Assembly: GCA_964426915.1 (NCBI GenBank)
Contig: CAYRTD010000051.1
Coordinates: 1 to 23,561, forward strand
DNA: 23,561 nucleotides
Reading direction: 5' to 3'
Source of the DNA: CAYRTD01 sp964426915
GTDB taxonomy: Bacteria; Bacteroidota; Bacteroidia; Bacteroidales; GCA-2748055
Part shown: positions 15,501 through 22,912 of the stretch, one piece after another
How the letters are laid out: each line of letters opens with the position of its first letter
How positions within the stretch are numbered: the stretch's first letter is position 1
Position numbers and translations under genes: made by a program
Notes under the pieces: model-generated
Told to the model about the DNA's origin: nothing
Databases searched by the model: none
Seen by the model: only the letters and a program-made list of their open reading frames with translations

Positions 15501-16542
15501 GTTGGGCAATGGGATTTAAGGTGGTGACCTGTCCTTTTACATCGGTTGATATTACCGCATCACCTATAGAATTAAGGGTAATACGAAAATGTTCTTCACT
15601 CTCTTTTATTTTATTTTCAAAATACTTTCTCTGTAAATATCTTCCCAGGATTTTTGAGATTGATTCAAGAAGTGATCTTTCTTCCTTAAGAAAATATTTT
15701 GCATCAGTTTCCGGCAATTCATCAACGATAAAAACTTCGATCTTCCCTTTCTTCTTAAAATTTAAGGGTATAGCTGCTGATTGATTCCAGTTTGAAACTT
15801 TGAAATTCTTAGTTTGGAAGGTTTTATTATTCAAAGTGATACGGGCTGCAGTCACCTCCGGGAATTGCCATGCTGCTGGAATGAGGTCAACAATCCTTTG
15901 TAAAAGTTCATCCCCGGTTAGTTCCGGCCTTTCCAAAAGTCTGGAAATACTAAACAGACAATTTAATTCCTTAATGCGTTCATTGAGTTCCCGGTTTTTT
16001 TTCTTTAGAGTCCTGTTATATTGTTTTTGCTCCGTCAGGTCAGTTATACTTAAGCGGTAAAATCTATTGCCCTCTTCCGGAAAAGTATTTCCTTCAATTT
16101 TCACCGGCATATCAGCATCTCCGCTTTTCATCTGTATTTCAAGAGATTCAGGATTACCAGATTTCTTAAGTTTATTAAAATATTTATGAAAGTTATCCAG
16201 TGAGTCAGGATGAATATAAGCGGTAATTTTTCCCGGATCTGAAATTGGATTTATGTTTACAAGACTAAAAAAGGTATTATTTGCTGCCTTTACCAACAGG
16301 TCTTCATCGCATATGATGTACCCTGAAGGAGCATTTTCAAAAAGCAGAGCAAATTTTCTTTTTAATTTTTCCAGCTCAGCCTTTGTTTTTGGTGCTTTCT
16401 TGTTTTTATTTTCCTGCTGAGTCTTGAAGGCATTTAACGTTTCAACAAGCTTGTCAATATCCGATTGAGTGAAATCCCGGCGACTTTCTCTGAGAACTTG
16501 TTCAATCTTGTCTTTAAGGTCAATAAAAGTACCGCTTTCCAT
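12556..16542 (-). CDS. multi-PAS hybrid histidine kinase with receiver domain
   Basis: This 1328-residue sensor kinase has no clear membrane helix, so it probably senses in the cytoplasm. An N-terminal helical region (1-60) is followed by PAS1 (about 62-175), a GAF-like segment (190-305), then PAS2 (315-438), PAS3 (450-560, PAS-fold-3 type), PAS4 (570-690), PAS5 (698-815) and PAS6 (820-935). The kinase core has the HisKA phosphoacceptor H964 in FLANMSHEIRTPMNG and an ATPase domain (about 1065-1185) with DTGIGI and GSGLGLSIS. A C-terminal receiver (about 1205-1328) has acceptor D1259 in ILMDLKMPLMDG and the TKPI lysine. PAS4 carries a cysteine motif (C616, C627, C634, with H621 between). Phosphate can be relayed internally from H964 to D1259; the output partner is not evident. 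Confidence 0.93.
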   Translation of the reverse strand: MESGTFIDLKDKIEQVLRESRRDFTQSDIDKLVETLNAFKTQQENKNKKAPKTKAELEKLKRKFALLFENAPSGYIICDEDLLVKAANNTFFSLVNINPISDPGKITAYIHPDSLDNFHKYFNKLKKSGNPESLEIQMKSGDADMPVKIEGNTFPEEGNRFYRLSITDLTEQKQYNRTLKKKNRELNERIKELNCLFSISRLLERPELTGDELLQRIVDLIPAAWQFPEVTAARITLNNKTFQTKNFKVSNWNQSAAIPLNFKKKGKIEVFIVDELPETDAKYFLKEERSLLESISKILGRYLQRKYFENKIKESEEHFRITLNSIGDAVISTDVKGQVTTLNPIAQQLTGWTIDQAKTKSIDTVFNIFHAFTGEKAENPVRKVLEKGIIVGLANHTKLISKNGKEYHIADSAAPIKEEDGKIRGAVMVFRDVTEGYLIRQKLKESELHLKKAQAVGKTGSWSLVLKNGLFKASEESYKIYGLDPAKDFFIEEIKKKPLPEYRQKLDESLEKLINGDDKYDVEFKIKRPDGTIRDIHSIAEYDPIDNTVTGFIQDITARKDAERSLKKQKQFSSSLIHSLHEDILVIDRDYRIEDINNNALKKFGLTRKEAIGKYCYNITHQNHLPCSKMGEKCGLERVFETGESLNVHHEHINKAGDHSYVDLIFSPVKDENGTVTHIIEAARDVTDLFEAQVAVRLSEKKFRNLFKKHSAIKLIIDPDSGNIIEANKAAAEFYGWPAKELEKTNFFRLNNTPAEQLKERLSQIKNSEETYFETQHRKKDGSICDVEIYGRNIDIGNKIVLHFIIHDITAKKKIEEQLKLLSQSVNQSPVATVITNRKGDIEYVNPVFCKITGYKQEEVLGKNPNILHSGYQDKDFYKNLWETILDGKNWNGVMCNKKKNGELYWEEALISPIYNEQGKITHFVGIKEDISERKKLMEDLVIAKEKAEESDRLKSAFLANMSHEIRTPMNGILGFTSLLRKPDLHNFKKDKYIDIIHRSGKRMLSTVNDIIEISKIEAGITKIDYEIINVNELIEELLSFFRPEVTKKNLTLKLEKPLPQEKSDIFTDRNKLNSVLSNLIKNSIKFTEKGEITVGCNSCETHLEFYIKDTGIGISEQHKKVIFDRFHQADMSQTRPFEGSGLGLSISKSYVEMLGGKIWLESEIANGSTFFFTIPFENKLSSGNLFSDSLSEKDIIKREVSHSEKKLKILIAEDDMPSLIYLSTLLEDISCEIIQCRNGKEAVEQCLNYPDVDLILMDLKMPLMDGYEAIKRIRDFNQDVIIITNSAYAIEEDKYNILEAGSNKILTKPIKKEVLFEVINNLTSKII

Positions 16543-16907
16543 GTAGATAACTTTCTTTTATTAAAACAGCAAAAAATCTGAACGACTGCTGATTTTCACC
16601 TATGCTGAGTGTAAGGATTTAATATTTTTATAACATTAACTAAATATTAAATACAAATCAATGGCAAAAGGTATTACAATAGTATTACAAATCAAACAGG
16701 TAAGTGTAGTGTATAATTCCGTCACGAAGTAATCGGGACCTCAGGGTTATTTTGATTATGTAGACTGCGTATACCGTTTCTCTTTTATGATGATAGGTGC
16801 AGAGACAGGGCATGCCCTGTCTCTCCTCACCCCGTAATGTTTTCCATGAATTTTTTTGAAGGGATAATTTCACTGCAGATTACCGGGGTTAAAGAAAATA
16901 TAGATCT
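16543..16907. other. intergenic region between the two kinase genes
   Basis: About 365 bases upstream of the hybrid kinase. The kinase-proximal part is very AT-rich and contains the near-repeats GTATTACAA (16671-16700) and ACAAATCAA, but no exact TAnnTTTG box. The distal part holds the 24-bp palindrome at 16801-16824. An open frame of 62 codons on the minus strand (16685-16873) looks random and is not called. Confidence 0.5.
16801..16824. repeat. 24-bp loop-free perfect palindrome
   Basis: The 12-base half AGAGACAGGGCA is followed directly by its exact reverse complement TGCCCTGTCTCT. There is no loop and no T-tract, so it is not a normal terminator. It is probably a dispersed palindromic repeat of the REP type. 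It sits beyond the stop of the 406-residue kinase gene. Confidence 0.8.
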
Positions 16908-18128
16908 TTACGATGAGAGAAGAGGGTCCTTTTCGAATTTCAGTTCATCTCTTATTTCATCTACTTTTAAAATATCCGCAGGAAGATCTATCCGGAAACT
17001 TGTTCCTGTTTCTTCATCCGAGACAAAACTGATCTTGCCTTTCAAAAAGGATTCTGTAAACAGTTTTATACTATAAGTACCAATTCCCCTTCCTGTACCT
17101 TTTGTAGAGAAAGATCTTTGGAAAATTTGTGATTTGATCTCTTCAGACATCACGGATGGGTTGGAGACAATAAAGCTGCATTTGTTGCCTTTGGTTGAAA
17201 ACCCCATTTTTACTGTATCACCTTTTTGGGATGCCTCCAGTCCATTTTTTACCAGATTGGTCAAAATACGATTTAACAACACTTTATCGCTTGTAATATC
17301 TGTATTTTCAGTGTTTCTGTCAATCTCAATATTTTTCCCTTCCCTTTCAAGAGTGCCCTTGAAGTCTTCCCGGATATTATTTATAATGTTTAAGGAATTG
17401 AGTTTAACCGGTTTAATTTTGAGTTTGCCTTCTTCAGCTTGTTGAATGTGCCTCTGATACATAATATCGTTTAATAATTCTTTCATGCCCCGGTTTACAA
17501 AGTCAAGCAGTCGTCTGCTATCCTTATCCGACTCTCTTTCCTTTATAAGTTCCACTAATCCGGAAAGACTTCCGGCTTTATTTATCAGATCGTGAAAGAA
17601 AACCTGCTCCAGTTGCTCTCTCCTTTTTTTATCGCTTATATCTTTCAATGCAACAATATAAAATGATTCTCCTTCCCATTGAAAAGGAGTACTGGCAATT
17701 TCATAATCCGCTGCCATTGCTTCTGAACCTATGTTTAAAGAAAGACGACATTCTTTAGTAACCGTTTCTTTTCTTTTTTTACTCTCCAGAACGGAATTTA
17801 CCGCTCCACAATACCGGCAATTTTCGCTTGTACCACATCCGCCTTTCTCTTTGTGCGAATGAATACACCGGAACATTTCTCCGGGTCTTAATCCAAGCAC
17901 AGATTCCAGGTTTTCATAGCCTAAATTTTCCACAAGAATCTTATTGCTGTAAATGATTTGTCTTTCTTCATTGACAATGAGAAAAATAAGAGGAATGTTA
18001 GACAGTATATTTTCCAGAAAGTCTGATTTGGCTATTTTATTGCTTTGCCTGTAAATTTCTTCTTTGCCAAGTCTTTTGGAGGGTGCAAAATGCGTTTGGA
18101 AAATACTGGTATCAAAGCGATCAAACAT
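16908..18128 (-). CDS. PAS histidine kinase with Cys-cluster PAS domain
   Basis: This soluble sensor kinase has 406 residues. The PAS domain (about 40-165) contains an inserted cluster, RPGEMFRCIHSHKEKGGCG then TSENCRYCGAV, giving C88, C98, C104 and C107 with H90 and H92 nearby; C127 lies further on. This motif recurs in PAS kinases of anaerobes and may bind a metal, an Fe-S cluster or act as a thiol switch (inference). The phosphoacceptor is H179 in VFFHDLINKAGSLSGL, a variant H-box, followed by a HATPase domain with NLVKNGLEA, and STKGTGRGIGTYSIKLF as the G2-type region. There is no receiver domain and no response-regulator gene next door. It lies between the hybrid kinase (downstream) and the PAS-HTH gene (upstream), all on the minus strand. 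The long hairpin at 18217-18277 falls 89 bases upstream of its start. Confidence 0.88.
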   Translation of the reverse strand: MFDRFDTSIFQTHFAPSKRLGKEEIYRQSNKIAKSDFLENILSNIPLIFLIVNEERQIIYSNKILVENLGYENLESVLGLRPGEMFRCIHSHKEKGGCGTSENCRYCGAVNSVLESKKRKETVTKECRLSLNIGSEAMAADYEIASTPFQWEGESFYIVALKDISDKKRREQLEQVFFHDLINKAGSLSGLVELIKERESDKDSRRLLDFVNRGMKELLNDIMYQRHIQQAEEGKLKIKPVKLNSLNIINNIREDFKGTLEREGKNIEIDRNTENTDITSDKVLLNRILTNLVKNGLEASQKGDTVKMGFSTKGNKCSFIVSNPSVMSEEIKSQIFQRSFSTKGTGRGIGTYSIKLFTESFLKGKISFVSDEETGTSFRIDLPADILKVDEIRDELKFEKDPLLSS

Positions 18129-18216
18129 GAGTTTATGTTTTTGTGTAATTACAAATTATGATACGAATTTCTGCCTGGATAGTTTCGTTGATATTAATGT
18201 CCGGAGGTATAGCCTT

Positions 18217-18277
18217 TAACTTCTGCCCCCAGACCCTAAGGGTTTTCAAAACCCTTAGGGTCTGGGGGCAGAAGTTA
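18217..18277. repeat. 30-bp perfect stem overlapping a stop codon
   Basis: Arms 18217-18246 and 18248-18277 are exact reverse complements around a single central C. The core is CCCAGACCCTAAGGG. The outer end of the right arm contains the TAA stop (18275-18277) of the upstream PAS-HTH gene, so on the minus strand the hairpin begins at the stop codon. It may end or stabilise that transcript, or separate it from the kinase gene downstream. There is no T-tract, so it is more like a REP element than an intrinsic terminator. Confidence 0.8.
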
Positions 18278-20416
18278 TAGACTATTAATAAAATAAAACA
18301 GATCTACATGACTCTTAAGTCCGAGTTTTTTCTTCAAACGAACACGGGACATTTGCACACTGCTGGGTTTAACATTAAATAAGATGGCTATTTGTTTGGT
18401 TTCCAGCTTCATCTTAATAAAGGCACAATGTTTCAGATCTTGCTGAGTGAGTTTGGGGGCGATGGAATGCAGCTTATTAAAAAAACCGGGATGAAGGCTT
18501 GCTAAGTTGTCATTGAATATTTGCCAATACCTGTCCATTTCTGTTTCTCTTTCAAACAGGTTCAATATTGATGAAAACTTACTGATCTCAATATTCTCGG
18601 AATGAATTACCGACAATAATTCTTCTTCGGCCTGTTTAATAATTCGTAATTTCCTCTCAAGAAAGACGGTTTTGTCCAGTATTATTCTTCTGCTCTTTGC
18701 AGCCCTGATAATTTGGGATATATCCTCAAAAATACATTGTCTGTAAATTTTATTATGAATTTTAAATTCAGAAATATATTCTGTTACATCTATTATCCGG
18801 CCATCTTTTCTCACTAAGCGGTAATATCTGCTGAGAGCTTCTTCTGATGAACTGTTTTTATCTGTTTCTGATTTTATTTTTTGCTGATCATCGGGGTGAA
18901 CCAATTCATCATATGATATTTTCTTAAATTCATCCATATTCTTATAGCCGGATAATTTTAAAAATGCATTATTGACCAGTTCTATTTGATTATTCAAAAA
19001 TACGATGATCCCTGCCGGAGAATTTTCCACTAAATTCCTGTACTTTAACTCACTTTCTATCATTATCCGTTCATCGTTTTTTTGCCGGGTAACATCATTG
19101 GCTATCGCAAGCCTGCGATGAACATTTCCGTTATTGTCATATTCTGTGAATGCAGAAAGCAGAACCTCAATTATTTCTCCATTTTTTTTAATAAACTGAA
19201 GGGGTATGTTCCGGGCAACACCTTTTTTCCGGAAGGCAGGTAGAGCTTTTTTAACAGCAAATTCCCTGGATTCCGGGGTCAGAAAGTCGACGGAGCGCCG
19301 ACCTATTACTTCTTCCCTTCTGTAACCCATAGTTTCCAGCCAGAAATCACTGACTTCAACCAGACGGGATTCATGATCAATGGCATGCATAATTGCCGGG
19401 GTATGGCGATACATTTTATGATACCGTTTTTTGCTTTTAAGCAATTTTTGTGTTGTTTCTTTTTGCACTGAAACATCAATGAAGGCAATCTGAAAAGACG
19501 GTTTACCCATGTATTTAATCAGTGAAGTATATGCATGTACCCAGCGGATGCCTGATTTTTTCCTTAAAATCCGAAATTCAAGATCTTCAGAAAGCTCACT
19601 GTTTTTTCCCAGTGTCTTAAATATTTTGATTACTCTTTGCCTGTCATCAGGATGGATAATAGATAGTCCTTTCAATTTTAATGAAAGTAACTCATCTACG
19701 GCATAACCGGAAATTTTTGCTGTTTGAGCATTGGCAAATATTATGCGCATTCCGCTCAGGATGAATAACCCCAGCTGGGAATTGTCAACAATTGCTTTAT
19801 AAGAGCTGAAATATTGTTCATAATTCGTCATATTCTGAAAGAAACAATATGTCCTCAGGAAATTTCCATCCGGGGAGAATTCGACAAACCCGCCAAAGGA
19901 AGTACTAATGTAATAACCATTTTTATGCCTGATGGATAAGTAAAGGTTCAGGACACTATGATTACTTTTAAAGGAAAAACATTTTTCTTCAAACAAAAGT
20001 TTAGACTCAGGATGTAGAAATAGTCCAAAATGCCGGCCAATAACATCAGTTTTGGAATGACCCAATGTGTTCAGCCATGCGGGGTTTACGTCAATTATTT
20101 GACCATGTTCATTTAAGGACTGACAGGGTAAAGGTATTTTTTCTAAATACATTTTCAGCTTTTCTTTACCATCTTTCGATTGGCCGGCACTTTCTTTTAT
20201 GGCAACAGTCTTAAAAGCTTCAGCTAAAAACCAGGGAGGAGAATAATTCTGCCGGGACCCAGCATTTTCAGGCTCTTCACTTTCATTTGTGAGAACAGGG
20301 TTTTCAGTGAATGCTGAGATCGTTTCTTTAAGTTTTTGGTTCTCTTTTTTTAACTCATGATTTAATTTAAGAAGTTCTTCATAGGAGGGTTTATTTGGGT
20401 TTGGAAAGGGCAGCAT
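18275..20416 (-). CDS. four-PAS regulator with LuxR-like C-terminal HTH
   Basis: This 713-residue protein has no kinase or receiver domain and looks like a one-component regulator that senses ligands directly. An N-terminal coiled coil (about 11-45, LLKLNHELKKENQKLKETI) is followed by four PAS domains, about 95-205, 208-325, 330-448 and 455-570. A helical linker (575-650) leads to a C-terminal helix-turn-helix (656-713): LTQQDLKHCAFIKMKLETKQ, IAILFNVKPSSVQMSRVRLK, KKLGL. This matches the LuxR/GerE-like domain that ends many Bacteroidota PAS proteins. A -7 box is seen at 20521-20528, with a hairpin in the 5' leader. It may be the output for the neighbouring kinases only indirectly, since it lacks a receiver. 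Its target promoters are unknown. Confidence 0.87.
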   Translation of the reverse strand: MLPFPNPNKPSYEELLKLNHELKKENQKLKETISAFTENPVLTNESEEPENAGSRQNYSPPWFLAEAFKTVAIKESAGQSKDGKEKLKMYLEKIPLPCQSLNEHGQIIDVNPAWLNTLGHSKTDVIGRHFGLFLHPESKLLFEEKCFSFKSNHSVLNLYLSIRHKNGYYISTSFGGFVEFSPDGNFLRTYCFFQNMTNYEQYFSSYKAIVDNSQLGLFILSGMRIIFANAQTAKISGYAVDELLSLKLKGLSIIHPDDRQRVIKIFKTLGKNSELSEDLEFRILRKKSGIRWVHAYTSLIKYMGKPSFQIAFIDVSVQKETTQKLLKSKKRYHKMYRHTPAIMHAIDHESRLVEVSDFWLETMGYRREEVIGRRSVDFLTPESREFAVKKALPAFRKKGVARNIPLQFIKKNGEIIEVLLSAFTEYDNNGNVHRRLAIANDVTRQKNDERIMIESELKYRNLVENSPAGIIVFLNNQIELVNNAFLKLSGYKNMDEFKKISYDELVHPDDQQKIKSETDKNSSSEEALSRYYRLVRKDGRIIDVTEYISEFKIHNKIYRQCIFEDISQIIRAAKSRRIILDKTVFLERKLRIIKQAEEELLSVIHSENIEISKFSSILNLFERETEMDRYWQIFNDNLASLHPGFFNKLHSIAPKLTQQDLKHCAFIKMKLETKQIAILFNVKPSSVQMSRVRLKKKLGLKSHVDLFYFINSL

Positions 20417-20479
20417 ACTATTTTTTGTTTAAGGTTTTCCTGTAATTTATAATTAAACATTATCAATTCCTTTCGCTCG

Positions 20480-20512
20480 CCCCTCTGGCTCTCCTAAAAG
20501 GAGGACCCAGCC
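20480..20512. repeat. imperfect hairpin in the leader of the PAS-HTH gene
   Basis: CTGGCTCTCCT and AGGAGGACCCAG pair around AAA with one or two mismatches. Similar GGTCCTCCTTTTAGGAG-type sequences are scattered in Bacteroidota intergenic regions, so it is probably a decayed dispersed repeat now in the transcribed leader. Confidence 0.45.
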
Positions 20513-20520
20513 CACATATG

Positions 20521-20528
20521 CAAATATA
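20521..20528 (-). promoter_or_regulatory. -7 box of the PAS-HTH gene
   Basis: TATATTTG on the minus strand is an exact TAnnTTTG match about 105 bases upstream of the ATG. No convincing -33 TTTG lies at the right distance. The resulting leader of roughly 100 bases would contain the hairpin at 20480-20512. Confidence 0.45.
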
Positions 20529-20593
20529 CGATCTTTGATCCTTAATATGACACCAGTGTAAATTGTACTAACTCTGGAAACATCAAATTTTTA

Positions 20594-21022
20594 TTAAAAA
20601 GTCAAAACCTTCGCATCACTTTTCAAATACTCTGTCAGGTGTGTTCCCATTCCTTTTACATCAAATCCCAGTTCTTTAAGATCGTCATCAACTCCATAGG
20701 AACTTGCACAGGCTGAGCATGCCTCTATTATAATACCATCTTTCTGCATAGTCTTTAATTTTTCCTGAATTTTCAGGTTTTCTGCTGTCAGTTTTGCTGA
20801 AGGTCCCCAGATTATAAGTGTAACCTTACTGAACCAGCCTGCTGTTTTTGCTGCATGGGTATACATGAAGGTGACTTTTTCCGCTACGTTGGGATCATCG
20901 CTCGACCAGATAACAACCAGGTGATCTGTGGTGTTTGTGTTTTTTTCACTTTGCGCATGTATTTTCATAAAAAATCCAGTTAGTATTAAGCTGAGAGAAA
21001 TGAGCAAAAATTTATTTTTCAT
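20594..21022 (-). CDS. exported DsrE-like protein with CxxC
   Basis: A small DsrE/F-type protein of 142 residues. Residues 1-23 (MKNKFLLISLSLILTGFFMK, IHA) are a signal peptide with likely cleavage after IHA, so it acts in the periplasm rather than as a cytoplasmic sulfur-relay subunit. The mature part begins TTDHLVVIWSSDDPNVAEKV and has the conserved IIWGPSAKL loop and the cysteine motif EACSACASSYGV (C102, C105). Related proteins carry sulfane sulfur or other ligands on such cysteines; a thiol or sulfur-binding role is likely but unproven here. It starts 30 bases after the DUF3179 stop, so the two probably form an operon. It could equally bind a metal through the CxxC. Confidence 0.85.
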   Translation of the reverse strand: MKNKFLLISLSLILTGFFMKIHAQSEKNTNTTDHLVVIWSSDDPNVAEKVTFMYTHAAKTAGWFSKVTLIIWGPSAKLTAENLKIQEKLKTMQKDGIIIEACSACASSYGVDDDLKELGFDVKGMGTHLTEYLKSDAKVLTF

Positions 21023-21052
21023 TTTAATAAATATTATCCGTTTAAACCCGGG

Positions 21053-22177
21053 TTATTTTTGATAAATTTTCGTTTCCGGGTGAAAGGCAAACCAGGCAAA
21101 AGCAAAATGGTTCCCATGTATCACTGGCCGGAGTTCTTCTCCCTTCATTTTTCCGGAAATACATTTTCCGGAGATATTCCATACAGAACCCGTTTGATTA
21201 TCCTTAAAGCCCTTATCTGTTTTGGTAAAGGTCAGCCGGGTATTGTTCACTTTAGGATTAAAAACTGTTACCGAACCTACCTTCCGGGATTCTTCGATTT
21301 TTTTCTCATCAAGTACAGAAACCGTTTTTGAAGTATAAAAGAGCACCAGTGGCTTACCTTCGAAGCGGTCGTTGATAACCTCTTCTTTTTTAATAACTGA
21401 CAGGGGATAGATTTTATCTTTACCTTTTACATGAACATTAAGCACCCGTTCCATGGCGGGCAGTCGTGAATCCACCTTATCCTTAAACAGCCGGGGCTGC
21501 TCATTCTCAAGATCATCATAACCATTGTAGGGATTTATTCCGTATTCCCGGAAATGCCCGGTTTCGGTCGATAATACTTCTCCCTCCGGATAAGTTTCAA
21601 AAAATTCTTCCAGGGAGATCAGCAGTGAGGGTACAAGATTTAACTCAGCTCCGGTAAGCTTTCCCACCAGTGCCTGACCGGTAAATTGTTGCCACCAGCT
21701 TTCCGTTTGGCGGTCCCACATTACCAGATCGCTGTTCCTGAGCATTCCTGATACACCAAAATCCAGGAGATATTCCTCGCCTTTAAAGTTCAGGCGACGG
21801 TCGAATACAATCGCAGCATTGCATAAGGGACAGTAGGTAACAGAAACGGGAGTTCCGCCAATTCTGTCATTTACAATTTCATGATAGGTTAAAACACTCA
21901 GAGGATAAGCTTTGGCTTTTTCATTTATCTCCACGGAAATGACCGGTTCATGTTTGAAGAATATTTCCATTCCTTTTTCCTTCGGGAAGAAGGAAGGCTC
22001 GTCTATTGGAGGAATTCCATCGGGCTTCAGCAGAACGGTAAACTCTTCCAGGGGAACACTGTGTATGGATTTATCTGTTTTCCAGTTTACCTCAAGATTT
22101 TTGGGATTATTTTGTGACATGGCCGTAAGGGGAATGAGAAACAGGATGAATAAAAATTTCATGTTGAGTTTTTTCAT
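21053..22177 (-). CDS. exported DUF3179-domain protein
   Basis: A secreted or periplasmic protein with a DUF3179 domain, 374 residues from the chosen start. The ATG at 22177 gives MKKLNMKFLFILFLIPLTAM, a clean signal peptide; the frame stays open to an ATG at 22258, but those 27 extra residues would bury the signal. The mature region has the family motifs AYPLSVLTYHEIVNDRIGG, VSVTYCPLCNAAIVFDRR (CPLC at 116-119), GVSGMLRNSDLVMWDRQTES and WWQQFTGQALVG. The molecular function of DUF3179 is unknown; the conserved CxxC and Trp/His positions suggest a metal or redox site. It forms a probable operon with the DsrE-like gene 30 bases downstream. The gap of 320 bases upstream should hold its promoter, but no exact TAnnTTTG box is seen there. 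Confidence 0.85.
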   Translation of the reverse strand: MKKLNMKFLFILFLIPLTAMSQNNPKNLEVNWKTDKSIHSVPLEEFTVLLKPDGIPPIDEPSFFPKEKGMEIFFKHEPVISVEINEKAKAYPLSVLTYHEIVNDRIGGTPVSVTYCPLCNAAIVFDRRLNFKGEEYLLDFGVSGMLRNSDLVMWDRQTESWWQQFTGQALVGKLTGAELNLVPSLLISLEEFFETYPEGEVLSTETGHFREYGINPYNGYDDLENEQPRLFKDKVDSRLPAMERVLNVHVKGKDKIYPLSVIKKEEVINDRFEGKPLVLFYTSKTVSVLDEKKIEESRKVGSVTVFNPKVNNTRLTFTKTDKGFKDNQTGSVWNISGKCISGKMKGEELRPVIHGNHFAFAWFAFHPETKIYQK

Positions 22178-22498
22178 TTTTTTAAAGCTTAAAATTGTCA
22201 ATAGTCCGTTAAACTTTTTCATTTCACTCATTATCGATGCTTTATAAATCACATCCAATGATATGTAATGTATTAATAATCAATATTCTACTGTAATGTT
22301 TTTCCCCAATTTTCCGAAAGTTAACGACCTATTGAATAGTTATAAACATAATTAACTTTTTTATCCGGTAACCGGCTTTTTAACAATAATAAATTTTCTG
22401 TCTTAGGCTGTTTTAAAAGCTTGACCTGATCCGTAAAACTATAATTGAATTTTCATTTTTCAAACACAATGATCTAATTTATAAATAATCCATATCCT
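22178..22498. other. intergenic region upstream of DUF3179
   Basis: AT-rich stretch between the DUF3179 start and the stop of the TPP-enzyme remnant. It holds a near -7 match (TAACTTTC, minus strand, near 22319-22326) and a short inverted repeat CCGGTAACCGG (22365-22375). No coding sequence is seen. Confidence 0.4.
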
Positions 22499-22900
22499 TT
22501 ATACCAGATTTACATCCGTCATAATCTCTAACAAAGCGGTTCCTTTATAATCCAGAACCTTTTCCATGGCACCGGGTAGCGATTCTCTATCCCTAAGTCG
22601 TATTCCCAATGCTCCGCATCCAACTGCATAATCCGCAAAATTAGGATTTATGAGCTCGGTTGCAAATACTTCCAGTTCACCTGAACGCTGTTCTTTGGAT
22701 ATTTTCCCCAGCTCATTATTATTTAAGAGGATCAGTTTTATATTCATTCCGTATTTAACTGAGGTGGTCAGTTCTGCCATATACTGGGCAAAACCACCGT
22801 CGCCAGCCACGGCAATTACAGGCTGTTTCCCTCTCACCGCTGCCCAGGCTCCCATAGCTGCGGGAAAAGCAAATCCTATGGAGCCCAGGTAACCCGACAT
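22499..22900 (-). pseudogene. C-terminal remnant of a thiamine-diphosphate enzyme
   Basis: The 133-residue frame is only the C-terminal third-domain part of a TPP-dependent enzyme of the acetolactate synthase/pyruvate oxidase group; intact members have about 550 residues. The cofactor motif is complete: GDGG at 33-36 and NNN at 60-62 in GDGGFAQYMAELTTSVKYGM then NIKLILLNNNELGKI. The protein ends naturally (LLEIMTDVNLV). The first methionine is in the interior of the family alignment (MSGYLGSIGFAFPAAMGAWA). The codons just upstream, Y-D-F-A, still look like family sequence, then meet the TAA stop of the peroxiredoxin gene in the same frame. The binding, regulatory and first catalytic domains are gone, so it cannot work alone. 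It looks like a deletion scar. Confidence 0.8.
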
Positions 22901-22912
22901 GGCGAAATCGTA

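Noticed and set aside
16685..16873. 62-codon minus-strand frame between the kinases
   Set aside because: Random-looking composition, spans the 24-bp palindrome, no start signal.
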